Made by a program: the position numbers and the translations under genes
Shown: positions 1-5,888 of the stretch, piece after piece
Numbering within the stretch: the first letter of the stretch is position 1
How the letters are laid out: each line of letters opens with the position of its first letter
From: Bifidobacterium breve
GTDB lineage: Bacteria; Actinomycetota; Acidimicrobiia; Acidimicrobiales; Ilumatobacteraceae
DNA length: 9,451 nt
Direction of reading: 5' to 3'
Assembly: GCA_943325435.2 (NCBI GenBank)
Contig: CALPPK020000018.1
Location: forward strand, 1-9,451
Notes under the pieces: model-generated
The model's database searches: none
What the model was told of the DNA's origin: nothing
What the model saw: the letters and a program-made list of their open reading frames with translations, nothing else

Positions 1-75
1 AAGGTCGCGCAGCGATCCGCTGCCCCACTGAATCAGACTGGCCGCAATGCGGTCATTGCGACTTAGTCGGCCCAC
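1..75 (-). CDS. Partial CDS (N-terminus), possibly A/G-specific adenine glycosylase MutY
   Basis: An open frame runs off the left edge; 25 codons are visible from a GTG at 75-73, overlapping the end of the MaoC gene by 13 nt. An AGGA lies 3 nt before the GTG, a short but usable ribosome-binding spacing. The peptide holds IAASLIQWGSGSLRDL. This resembles the start of MutY proteins, where an L-x-W helix is followed by RDLPW. MutY removes adenine mispaired with 8-oxoguanine. The family call rests on about 16 residues, and the tell-tale PW lies outside the window, so it is a guess from pattern. The frame could also be chance. Confidence 0.35.
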   Translation of the reverse strand, partial: MGRLSRNDRIAASLIQWGSGSLRDL

Positions 76-578
76 ACGTCCTGTCCGTCGTATGGACGGC
101 GACGGCTTGGAGCGAACTCACGCTTCCACACCATGACGCGGCGTCGGAAGTAGCACACTTCTTTACCGTCTTGGTTGAAACCTTTTGTCTCTACTAACAC
201 TGTGCCTCGATCGTTCTTTGACTTGCTCTCAGTTGTTTCAAGAACACGAGTCTCTGCATGAATTGTGTCGCCATGAAATGTTGGGAACTTGTGCTGAAGC
301 GTTTCAACTTCAAGGTTTGCAATAGCTGCGCCACTGATGTCTGGAACACTCATTCCGAGCACCAAGGAATACACAAGGTTTCCTACAACAACGTTGCGGC
401 CTTGCACGCTCTCTTTTGCGAACCAGTCATTGGTGTGCAATGGGTGGTGGTTCATAGTGATCATGCAAAAAAGATGATCGTCATATTCAGTGATTGTCTT
501 GCCTGGCCAGTGACGAAAAACGTCTCCAGGAACAAAATCTTCAAGGCAGCGACCAAAGGGGCGTTCATGTGTTGTCAT
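63..578 (-). CDS. MaoC-family acyl-CoA hydratase, probable mesaconyl-CoA hydratase
   Basis: The 171-aa product is a single-hotdog MaoC/(R)-hydratase-type protein, presumably cytoplasmic. The N-terminal EDFVPGDVFRH segment (13-23) and a TMNHHPLHTN segment (41-50) fit the family, as do the FHGDTIHAETRV strand (101-112) and GFNQDG turn (133-138). The usual catalytic Asp of the D-x4-H signature is Asn43 here, with His48 kept. I recall this Asn in mesaconyl-CoA and related hydratases of actinobacteria. With dehydrogenase and lyase genes of the same pathway nearby, the likely reaction is hydration of mesaconyl-CoA to beta-methylmalyl-CoA. Itaconyl-CoA hydratase, as suggested for the mycobacterial relative next to a CitE-like gene, is the main alternative. 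The ATG is fixed by a -10 hexamer 7 nt upstream; a GGAG also lies there. The gene follows the membrane-protein gene by 10 bp. Confidence 0.82.
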   Translation of the reverse strand: MTTHERPFGRCLEDFVPGDVFRHWPGKTITEYDDHLFCMITMNHHPLHTNDWFAKESVQGRNVVVGNLVYSLVLGMSVPDISGAAIANLEVETLQHKFPTFHGDTIHAETRVLETTESKSKNDRGTVLVETKGFNQDGKEVCYFRRRVMVWKREFAPSRRRPYDGQDVWAD

Positions 579-585
579 GGCTCCA

Positions 586-591
586 ACGCTA
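586..591 (-). promoter_or_regulatory. Leaderless-type -10 element of the MaoC gene
   Basis: TAGCGT on the minus strand ends 7 nt before the ATG at 578. The first three bases (591-589) are also the TAG stop codon of the upstream membrane-protein gene. No clear -35 hexamer is visible. The same hexamer and spacing recur at both divergent starts near the right edge and, with 8 nt, at mcd. Confidence 0.6.
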
Positions 592-1782
592 CTCAGGTTT
601 CAGCGTGCCATCCGTATCGTCGTCTGAGAATTCAAGATCATTTGGGTCAAACACTGGCATCGGAAACTGCCCGGTGCGGTCACGCGGTGCAAATTTCTCA
701 ACCCAATCAACGGTGGTGAGCCCACGCTGTGCTTGAGACGTGGCAACACGTGGCAATGGCCCCAACTTGTGTTTGCGGTCAATAGAGAACGGGCCGACAC
801 GCAACGACAAGTAACTCAACCAACCAACAAATATCGGCAACCAATATTGAGCGACGCGATACGACAGAACCCCAACGGTGGCTAACGGACGAGCCAAGCC
901 GAATCCGACAAGAGTCGGAATGTAAATACTCTCCATGATTCCCAACCCACCTGGCGTGATTGGGATAACCGAGAAAACATTTGCAATTCCGAACGAAACG
1001 ACAAGAGCATCGAAACCGAGCGTTCCACCAAAGGCCCTAAGGAACACCCACAACGACAACGCATCAAGCGCCCAGTTCAACGTTGCCCAACCAACTACGC
1101 GTTGCATTAATGCGCGATCTGTAAACAGTCCTTCAATTCTGTTGCCCAAATGCTCAAGAACAGATGCTGCATGATGCTCATCGAATCGCAATCGTCTGGC
1201 AATCGAACGCACCAGACGTTCTGAACGTCCTTGACCTTCAACGAGGCCAAAGATTACAAACCCGGCAAACGCCATCAAGAGAATTCCGACAATCGCTGCT
1301 GTTCCGTACGCAGCGTTAACACCTCTAGTTGGAATTGAAATAATCAAACCAAACCACAAGATGAAGTTCAGTACCACGGCTGAACCAACGCCTGCAGTTG
1401 CCAAAGCAAACGCAGCATCAGGCCCTTTGACCCCGCACATCGTGATGAGGCGATATCCGAGTGCGGTACTTGCAGCACTTCCTCCAGGAACAATGTTTCC
1501 TAGCGCCTTAGTACTCAGCTGAATTCGGAACAACCGCAAAACACTGATGCCTGCTCCGTGATCTCCAAGGGCAGCTTTGGTCAACATGGAATATGCAAGT
1601 AACGAAAAACCTTGCAAACCAATTGCAACGAACAAAAGATTTGGGTCAACGTTCTTCAGATCTCGAACAGCATCGCGAAAACCCGGAATAAGCGGCAACA
1701 CAAAGAAGTACACAATCGCGCCGAGCACCACAAACTGCAGCGCCCTACTGACGCGCCAACGGCGCTGTACTTCCTCAGCCAT
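589..1782 (-). CDS. UPF0104 / YbhN-type multi-pass membrane protein (lysylphosphatidylglycerol synthase TM-like)
   Basis: This is an integral membrane protein of about 397 aa with some eight hydrophobic segments. It belongs to the family that includes the flippase-like half of MprF and the YbhN proteins. The key mark is the IPITPGGLGIMES loop near the last third, a conserved element of the family. A second is the ALGNIVPGGSAASTA stretch near the first third. The final 70 residues are hydrophilic and acidic, so the C-terminus is probably cytoplasmic. No aminoacyl-transferase domain is attached, so lysinylation of lipids is not implied and the substrate is unknown. ATG starts at 1782 and 1791 both overlap the end of the beta-lactamase-like gene (by 8 or 17 nt). 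Neither has a good Shine-Dalgarno or -10 sequence, so translational coupling is likely. A TTG at 1833 is less convincing. Confidence 0.85.
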   Translation of the reverse strand: MAEEVQRRWRVSRALQFVVLGAIVYFFVLPLIPGFRDAVRDLKNVDPNLLFVAIGLQGFSLLAYSMLTKAALGDHGAGISVLRLFRIQLSTKALGNIVPGGSAASTALGYRLITMCGVKGPDAAFALATAGVGSAVVLNFILWFGLIISIPTRGVNAAYGTAAIVGILLMAFAGFVIFGLVEGQGRSERLVRSIARRLRFDEHHAASVLEHLGNRIEGLFTDRALMQRVVGWATLNWALDALSLWVFLRAFGGTLGFDALVVSFGIANVFSVIPITPGGLGIMESIYIPTLVGFGLARPLATVGVLSYRVAQYWLPIFVGWLSYLSLRVGPFSIDRKHKLGPLPRVATSQAQRGLTTVDWVEKFAPRDRTGQFPMPVFDPNDLEFSDDDTDGTLKPE

Positions 1783-2824
1783 AGTGACCATCGTTGCCGA
1801 TATCTGACCCTTGTGTTGGGAATGCGTGAACAATCTTTGTTAACTCAGCCCTCAAATCGGGCGCATACTCAGCATTGGTCTTACCAAGTCTCACTACAAC
1901 AAGGTTGCGCCTAGGTGACACCCACGTGAACTGTCCTTCATATCCAAGTGCCGCGATAGAGCCAGGGTCATTCGGAAACATCCACACATGTGCGCCGTAA
2001 TCAAGGTCGTTGTCTGGGTCGCGAGCGATTGGTGTGCGCGAATAATCCACCCACCCTTCAGGCAATAGTCGTGAGCCATTCCACATTCCATCGGTCAAGT
2101 ACAGATATCCAAACCGTGCAAAGTCGCGAGCGGTGGCGTACACATATGACGAGCCGACAAAATTACCAGAAGCATCAAAACGTGGAACCGCTGATCGCAT
2201 ACCGAGTGGATCGAACAAACGGTCTTGTATGAATTTCGACACGACATCTGTGGAACCTGGTTCTTCACCTAATGCTCGAGCGAGAATTCTTGTGACCAGA
2301 TTTGTTGTGCCAGATGAATACAGATATTTCGTACCCGGCTTTGCATCCAATTTTTTTGAAGCCGCATACGCCGCGTGGTCTCCGACAAATTTCTCACTGC
2401 CAAACAACATTTCAATCACATCGGACACTTCATTGTCGACATAATCTTCGACCCACTCAAGCCCACTCATCTGGTTCAATAAATGACCCAGTGTGATGTG
2501 AGCGCGTTCGTCGTTTTCCCATTCAGGAAACAGATGATCATCCTCAATCGACAGCAATCCATCCCCCACTGCCATGCCCACCAGTGCCTGAGTGATGCTT
2601 TTCGCCATGGACCATGAAATCAAAGTCGTGGAGGCATCGGTTTCGGGGCTATAAAACTCACGAACTATTCGACCGTTATGAATAACAACAAGTGCCAATG
2701 TTGTGGCCAGGTGGGGCGGCTGTGAGGCCAGTTCTGCAATGACGCCGTCAAGAGTTTCCGCGTCAACCGATGGGGCAAGTTCGCCATCGAGCCAGTCGAG
2801 CGTGGGGAAAGTGTCAAATGCCAC
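1775..2824 (-). CDS. Serine beta-lactamase-family (class C-like) hydrolase
   Basis: The 349-aa protein belongs to the beta-lactamase / penicillin-binding-protein fold that also holds esterases such as EstB and 6-aminohexanoate-dimer hydrolases. The nucleophile motif S-x-x-K is Ser72-Met-Ala-Lys75. The second motif is Tyr169-Ser-Ser, a variant of the Y-x-N of true class C enzymes. A GYEGQF element near the C-terminus sits where KTG or HxG is expected. There is no signal peptide, so it is probably a cytoplasmic esterase or amidase and not a secreted antibiotic-resistance enzyme; the substrate cannot be read from sequence. The start is GTG, supported by a TAGTCT hexamer 6 nt upstream and no Shine-Dalgarno. 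It heads the minus-strand run into the membrane-protein gene and is divergent from the dehydrogenase gene. Confidence 0.85.
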   Translation of the reverse strand: MAFDTFPTLDWLDGELAPSVDAETLDGVIAELASQPPHLATTLALVVIHNGRIVREFYSPETDASTTLISWSMAKSITQALVGMAVGDGLLSIEDDHLFPEWENDERAHITLGHLLNQMSGLEWVEDYVDNEVSDVIEMLFGSEKFVGDHAAYAASKKLDAKPGTKYLYSSGTTNLVTRILARALGEEPGSTDVVSKFIQDRLFDPLGMRSAVPRFDASGNFVGSSYVYATARDFARFGYLYLTDGMWNGSRLLPEGWVDYSRTPIARDPDNDLDYGAHVWMFPNDPGSIAALGYEGQFTWVSPRRNLVVVRLGKTNAEYAPDLRAELTKIVHAFPTQGSDIGNDGHYG

Positions 2825-2830
2825 ATCAAG

Positions 2831-2836
2831 AGACTA
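2831..2836 (-). promoter_or_regulatory. Leaderless-type -10 element of the beta-lactamase-like gene
   Basis: TAGTCT on the minus strand lies 6 nt upstream of the GTG start at 2824. Transcription would begin at or next to the start codon. No -35 hexamer is obvious. Confidence 0.5.
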
Positions 2837-2858
2837 GGCGTGAGGGCCGAAACCGGCA

Positions 2859-2881
2859 TCACGGGTGCTCTAAACCCGTGA
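2859..2881. promoter_or_regulatory. Perfect 8-bp inverted repeat, candidate operator
   Basis: TCACGGGT (2859-2866) and ACCCGTGA (2874-2881) are exact inverted copies separated by 7 nt. The repeat is centred in the 80-bp gap between two divergent genes. If transcription starts at the two start codons, it covers about -46 to -24 of the dehydrogenase promoter. It would lie just upstream of the -35 zone (about -35 to -57) of the hydrolase promoter. That position suits a dimeric regulator acting on both genes. It is not followed by a T tract and is unlikely to be a terminator. The regulator is not in the window. Confidence 0.5.
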
Positions 2882-2890
2882 CTTATTCAC

Positions 2891-2896
2891 TAGCGT
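2891..2896 (+). promoter_or_regulatory. Leaderless-type -10 element of mcd
   Basis: TAGCGT lies 8 nt before the ATG at 2905. It supports that ATG over upstream in-frame codons and implies an mRNA with little or no 5' leader. Confidence 0.55.
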
Positions 2897-2904
2897 TTGA
2901 TTCC

Positions 2905-4506
2905 ATGACAACGACTGCCCCCGATATCCAGACAGCCGCCTCGGTGATCTCCACTGCTTCAGCGATGGTTGACACCGCAATTGCGTCTCTTGTTGCGCAA
3001 GGTGGCCCTGACAAGAATCAAACATTGGCATACGACATTGCTCACGTAGCAGCAGCTGTTTCGACAGCTAAATATCTTCTTCCCTACGGCGCCAAGGGTG
3101 TAGCCGAAGGAAACATTACGTGCGCATTCACTGCCGACATGGTGCATGACTTCGTTTCGCGCCTCATCGGCCGCGAACAGGCATGGGGTGTTGACCCTTC
3201 GCTGTTTTCTTCTGCACACGACTTTGTTCAGACATATCGCGCACCAAGTTTCCTCGCATCACTTGCAGAAGTTCAAGGGCCTCGCCATTTGGCAAGCGAC
3301 TTTGAAATGGTGCAAGACACTTTTCGTTCTTACGCAAACAAAGTCATCGCGCCTCAAGCCGAGCATGTACACCGTCACAACGGTGATGTTCCAGAAGAAA
3401 TCATTTCTGGTCTCGCAGAAATCGGCGCGTTCGGTCTCAGCGTTCCCGTTGAGTACGAGGGTTTTAGTGAAGGCGGCGAAAGCGAATACATGGCGTCAGT
3501 CATCGCAACTGAAGAATTGTCTCGCGGTTCGCTTGGCATCGGTGGCTCTTTAATTACTCGTCCTGAAATTCTCACGCGAGCACTTGTTAAAGGCGGAACA
3601 GAAGCCCAGAAACTTGAGTGGCTTCCAAAACTTGCCAGCACAGAAGTCATGTCAGCAGTAGCAGTGACAGAACCTGATTACGGATCAGATGTTGCGAGCT
3701 TGAAGACAACTGCAGTTCGCGGCACAGGACCTAACGGTGAAGCTGGTTGGATCATTAACGGCGTCAAGACATGGTGCACATTTGGTGCCCGTGCAAATGT
3801 ATTGATGCTTCTTGCACGTACAGACCCAGACCGTTCAAAGACTCACCGCGGATTGTCTCTCTTCATTGTTCCAAAACCACTTGGTGACTCACATGGGTTC
3901 ACGTTCAATCAAGACGGCGGCGGAAAAATGGAAGGTAGTCCTATTGACACCATCGGTTATCGCGGCATGCACAGCTACGAAATCGCTATCGAAAACTGGT
4001 GGGTTCCTGCTGCAAACCTCATCGGTGAAGAAGACGGCATTGGCAAGGGTTTCTATCTACAGATGGCTGGCTTTGAAAATGGTCGTTTGCAAACAGCAGC
4101 TCGCGCAGTTGGCGTAATGCAGGCCGCTTACGAGGCAGCAGTTGATTATGCGAATAACCGCACAGTCTTCGGACAACCCATCTCGCAATATGAACTCACG
4201 CAGGTGAAATTGGGTCGCATGGCCGTCCTCATTCAGGCTTCACGCCAGTTCTGTTATTCAGTAGCCGGCCTTATGGGCGTAGGTGAAGGCGCAATGGAAG
4301 CCAGCATGGTCAAGGCGTACGTATGCCGAGCAGCCGAATGGGTAACGCGCGAAGCTCTTCAAATTCATGGTGGCTACGGCTATGCAGAGGAATACAGCGT
4401 GAGTCGTTTGTATGTCGATGCACGCGTGTTGTCAATCTTTGAAGGCGCAGACGAAACTCTGTGCCTGAAGGTGATTGCAAAGAACCTTTGCGACACTAAG
4501 AAATAA
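2905..4506 (+). CDS. mcd: N-terminally extended acyl-CoA dehydrogenase, probable (2S)-methylsuccinyl-CoA dehydrogenase
   Basis: The 533-aa flavoprotein has a typical acyl-CoA dehydrogenase domain from about residue 131 to the end. The first 130 residues are Ala-rich and mostly helical in character, and are not part of ordinary 380-400 aa family members. The FAD/substrate loop AVTEPDYGSD is at 253-262. An IHGGYGYAEEYSVSRLYVDARV block precedes the likely catalytic base Glu513 in IFEGADETL. A similar N-terminal extension marks methylsuccinyl-CoA dehydrogenase of the ethylmalonyl-CoA pathway, which oxidises (2S)-methylsuccinyl-CoA to mesaconyl-CoA and passes electrons to ETF. Nearby MaoC and malyl-CoA lyase genes act on the next intermediates, which strengthens the call. 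The alternative is another long acyl-CoA dehydrogenase of unknown substrate. The ATG was chosen from the -10 element. The TAA stop directly abuts the convergent HAD gene. Confidence 0.8.
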   Translation: MTTTAPDIQTAASVISTASAMVDTAIASLVAQGGPDKNQTLAYDIAHVAAAVSTAKYLLPYGAKGVAEGNITCAFTADMVHDFVSRLIGREQAWGVDPSLFSSAHDFVQTYRAPSFLASLAEVQGPRHLASDFEMVQDTFRSYANKVIAPQAEHVHRHNGDVPEEIISGLAEIGAFGLSVPVEYEGFSEGGESEYMASVIATEELSRGSLGIGGSLITRPEILTRALVKGGTEAQKLEWLPKLASTEVMSAVAVTEPDYGSDVASLKTTAVRGTGPNGEAGWIINGVKTWCTFGARANVLMLLARTDPDRSKTHRGLSLFIVPKPLGDSHGFTFNQDGGGKMEGSPIDTIGYRGMHSYEIAIENWWVPAANLIGEEDGIGKGFYLQMAGFENGRLQTAARAVGVMQAAYEAAVDYANNRTVFGQPISQYELTQVKLGRMAVLIQASRQFCYSVAGLMGVGEGAMEASMVKAYVCRAAEWVTREALQIHGGYGYAEEYSVSRLYVDARVLSIFEGADETLCLKVIAKNLCDTKK

Positions 4507-5187
4507 TTACAACAGCTCGAGGAGCGAAGTAATTCTGCGACACGTCACAAGGTCTGCAGCATCGTCATACGGATCAACAAGAATCGGGATGAGTCCTGCT
4601 GCAGTTGCACCACCGACGTCCATCACCACGCTGTCGCCCACGTATGCAATTCGTGATCGATCAATGCCTGCAAAGAACGGCAGTGCGAAATCAAAAATGT
4701 GTGGGTCAGGTTTTGCTACCCCAACAACATGACTATCGACAATGCACCGAACACTGGCTAACGGGCCATCCCCCACTTGACAGATGCCACTGCGACCAAG
4801 AATTTCTTCAATCTGCCCACTTGCGTTACTGACAATTCCAATAGGAACTCCGGCAGCGTTAAGTCCGCGAAGTGTTTCAGCAGAACCAACTAGCGGGGCA
4901 CGCCATAAGTGGGCATGTCGGGTACGTGACAACACAAAGGTTGCTTCTTCACGGTTATGTTCTGGCACTCCCACCAACTGCACGTACGCAGTGTTGTAGT
5001 GCGACCAATCATCTTCGCCAGAACCCTGTCGTGACTTGGCTGTCATTGCTCCGTAGTGGGCACGAACGTAAGCGTCTAGTACAGACGTGGCTCCGTAATA
5101 GGCCAATGTTGGCGCAAGTACGGCGGGGTCCGGGATAAGAAACACTCCCCCGGCATCAAAAAGAATGGCGTCGTATTGCTGGCTCAT
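4507..5187 (-). CDS. HAD-superfamily hydrolase (phosphatase-like)
   Basis: The 226-aa protein has the four HAD motifs in order: nucleophile Asp11 in FDAGGV, Ser121 in IVSNAS, Lys160 in VAKPD, and Asp186/Asp191 in VGDSVVMD. A helical cap sits between motifs I and II, as in subfamily I. The second Asp of motif I, usually the general acid in phosphatases, is Gly13. This DxGG form occurs in many YihX/YjjG-like or dehalogenase-like members, so a phosphatase role is likely but not certain and the substrate is unknown. The start is the ATG at 5187, 7 nt downstream of TAGTGT. A longer reading frame to 5256 overlaps vapC and lacks support. It sits tail to tail with mcd with no intervening base. Confidence 0.82.
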   Translation of the reverse strand: MSQQYDAILFDAGGVFLIPDPAVLAPTLAYYGATSVLDAYVRAHYGAMTAKSRQGSGEDDWSHYNTAYVQLVGVPEHNREEATFVLSRTRHAHLWRAPLVGSAETLRGLNAAGVPIGIVSNASGQIEEILGRSGICQVGDGPLASVRCIVDSHVVGVAKPDPHIFDFALPFFAGIDRSRIAYVGDSVVMDVGGATAAGLIPILVDPYDDAADLVTCRRITSLLELL

Positions 5188-5194
5188 GCCAACG

Positions 5195-5200
5195 ACACTA
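5195..5200 (-). promoter_or_regulatory. Leaderless-type -10 element of the HAD gene
   Basis: TAGTGT on the minus strand lies 7 nt upstream of the ATG at 5187. Its TAG (5200-5198) is also the stop codon of vapC. This would let the HAD gene be transcribed without the toxin-antitoxin promoter. Confidence 0.55.
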
Positions 5201-5611
5201 GGAGATTTGACCTGCTGGCATGATCCATTCAGAACGTTGGCCAGTGATCTCAGCAATGTGATCGAAATTAATGTCGTAGTGCAACAACGTGAGGTCTAGT
5301 TGTTCCGCAACTGCAGCAATGATGAGGTCGGGGATCTTCCGACCGCGTTGAGATTTTTGCGCGAGAATTCTTTGTACCTGCAAAGCACGCATGAAATGTT
5401 CAGGTTGAACCTCGATGTTGAAGAATCGCGACAACAGATGCGAAGCACCTTCCCATTCCACTTCATTGCGCGCGGAATACAGATACTCGAGATCCGTTAT
5501 TGAGCACCGTGCAATTTCTCCGTTCAAAGTCAAAGCACGAACTTTTGTTAACACTTCATCGCTCTTCAGACGGTGAAGAACACTTGTATCGATGAGATAT
5601 TTCAGCGCCAT
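5198..5611 (-). CDS. vapC: VapC-family PIN-domain toxin ribonuclease
   Basis: The 137-aa protein has the acidic residues of a PIN ribonuclease: Asp8 in LIDTS, Glu42 in SITDLEY, Asp95 in KIPDLIIAAVAE, and Asp113 with Asp117 in LHYDINFDHIAEITG. These bind the metal ion used to cut RNA, in known cases often tRNA or rRNA; the target here is unknown. The length is normal for VapC and no key residue is missing, so it should be active. The ATG overlaps the end of the antitoxin gene by 10 nt with only a weak GAGAG before it, so translation is probably coupled to vapB. Confidence 0.9.
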   Translation of the reverse strand: MALKYLIDTSVLHRLKSDEVLTKVRALTLNGEIARCSITDLEYLYSARNEVEWEGASHLLSRFFNIEVQPEHFMRALQVQRILAQKSQRGRKIPDLIIAAVAEQLDLTLLHYDINFDHIAEITGQRSEWIMPAGQIS

Positions 5612-5796
5612 GCGCTCTCGCGACTAGTGGTGTCGAATGTAGAACCAAATTGCAGTGCCTTATCGAGTTCATGTTCGGCTTCAGAAACGGAATTCATCAG
5701 CGCCCGATTAATGGTGTCTTTCATGGTGGCGGTGCCAAGAGCGGCCTGGGCTGCCAGGAGCAATTCGTCGGGTATTTCCACTAGGCGTTTGGTCAT
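5602..5796 (-). CDS. vapB: VapB-type antitoxin
   Basis: The 64-aa protein begins MTKRLVEIPDELL, a short beta strand plus helix as in ribbon-helix-helix DNA-binding antitoxins. It continues with TMKDTINRALMN, the second helix. The C-terminal half (DKALQFGSTFDTTSRESAWR) is the part expected to bind the VapC active site, with a hydrophobic and an arginine near the end. An upstream in-frame ATG at 5814 would give six extra residues. A consensus-like TATACT lies 7 nt before the ATG at 5796 and inside that longer frame, so 5796 is preferred. Antitoxin first, toxin second and a 10-nt overlap is the usual type II order. The pair is probably autorepressed, although the operator is not certain. Confidence 0.85.
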   Translation of the reverse strand: MTKRLVEIPDELLLAAQAALGTATMKDTINRALMNSVSEAEHELDKALQFGSTFDTTSRESAWR

Positions 5797-5803
5797 GGCT
5801 TGA

Positions 5804-5809
5804 AGTATA
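5804..5809 (-). promoter_or_regulatory. Leaderless-type -10 element of vapBC
   Basis: TATACT on the minus strand, one base from TATAAT, lies 7 nt before the vapB ATG. GAAGT (5802-5806) and ACTTC (5816-5820) form short inverted arms over it, a possible autoregulation site. The arms are only 5 bp, so the operator idea is weak while the -10 is good. Confidence 0.6.
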
Positions 5810-5876
5810 TCCATAACTTCTATGTGTATATATCGTCATCATTGATGGCAATGTTTCCCCAGAGTCAGTCCCCCCA

Positions 5877-5882
5877 TACGAT
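5877..5882 (+). promoter_or_regulatory. Leaderless-type -10 element of mcl1
   Basis: TACGAT lies 6 nt before the GTG start at 5889. No Shine-Dalgarno is present. The 92-bp divergent gap that it shares with vapBC shows no other clear element. Confidence 0.5.
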
Positions 5883-5888
5883 TAACAC

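Noticed and set aside
258..719. Plus-strand open frame of 153 codons opposite the MaoC gene
   Set aside because: Cys/His-rich, compositionally odd translation with no family features; it is the antisense shadow of two well-supported genes.
589..1833. TTG start of the membrane protein at 1833
   Set aside because: It has no ribosome-binding site or -10 hexamer and lies 59 nt inside the upstream gene; two ATG codons near the stop of that gene are better.
1775..2824. Beta-lactamase-like gene as an antibiotic-resistance gene
   Set aside because: No signal peptide, a Y-S-S in place of Y-x-N, and a linked membrane-protein gene of unrelated type; a cytoplasmic esterase-like role fits better.
2770..2904. 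N-terminal extension of the dehydrogenase to 2770
   Set aside because: It would run into the divergent hydrolase gene and through the promoter gap, and encodes a basic, low-quality peptide unlike the rest.
4507..5256. Longer HAD reading frame starting at 5256
   Set aside because: It would overlap vapC by 59 nt, adds 23 residues ahead of the normal HAD N-terminus, and starts upstream of the TAGTGT promoter element.
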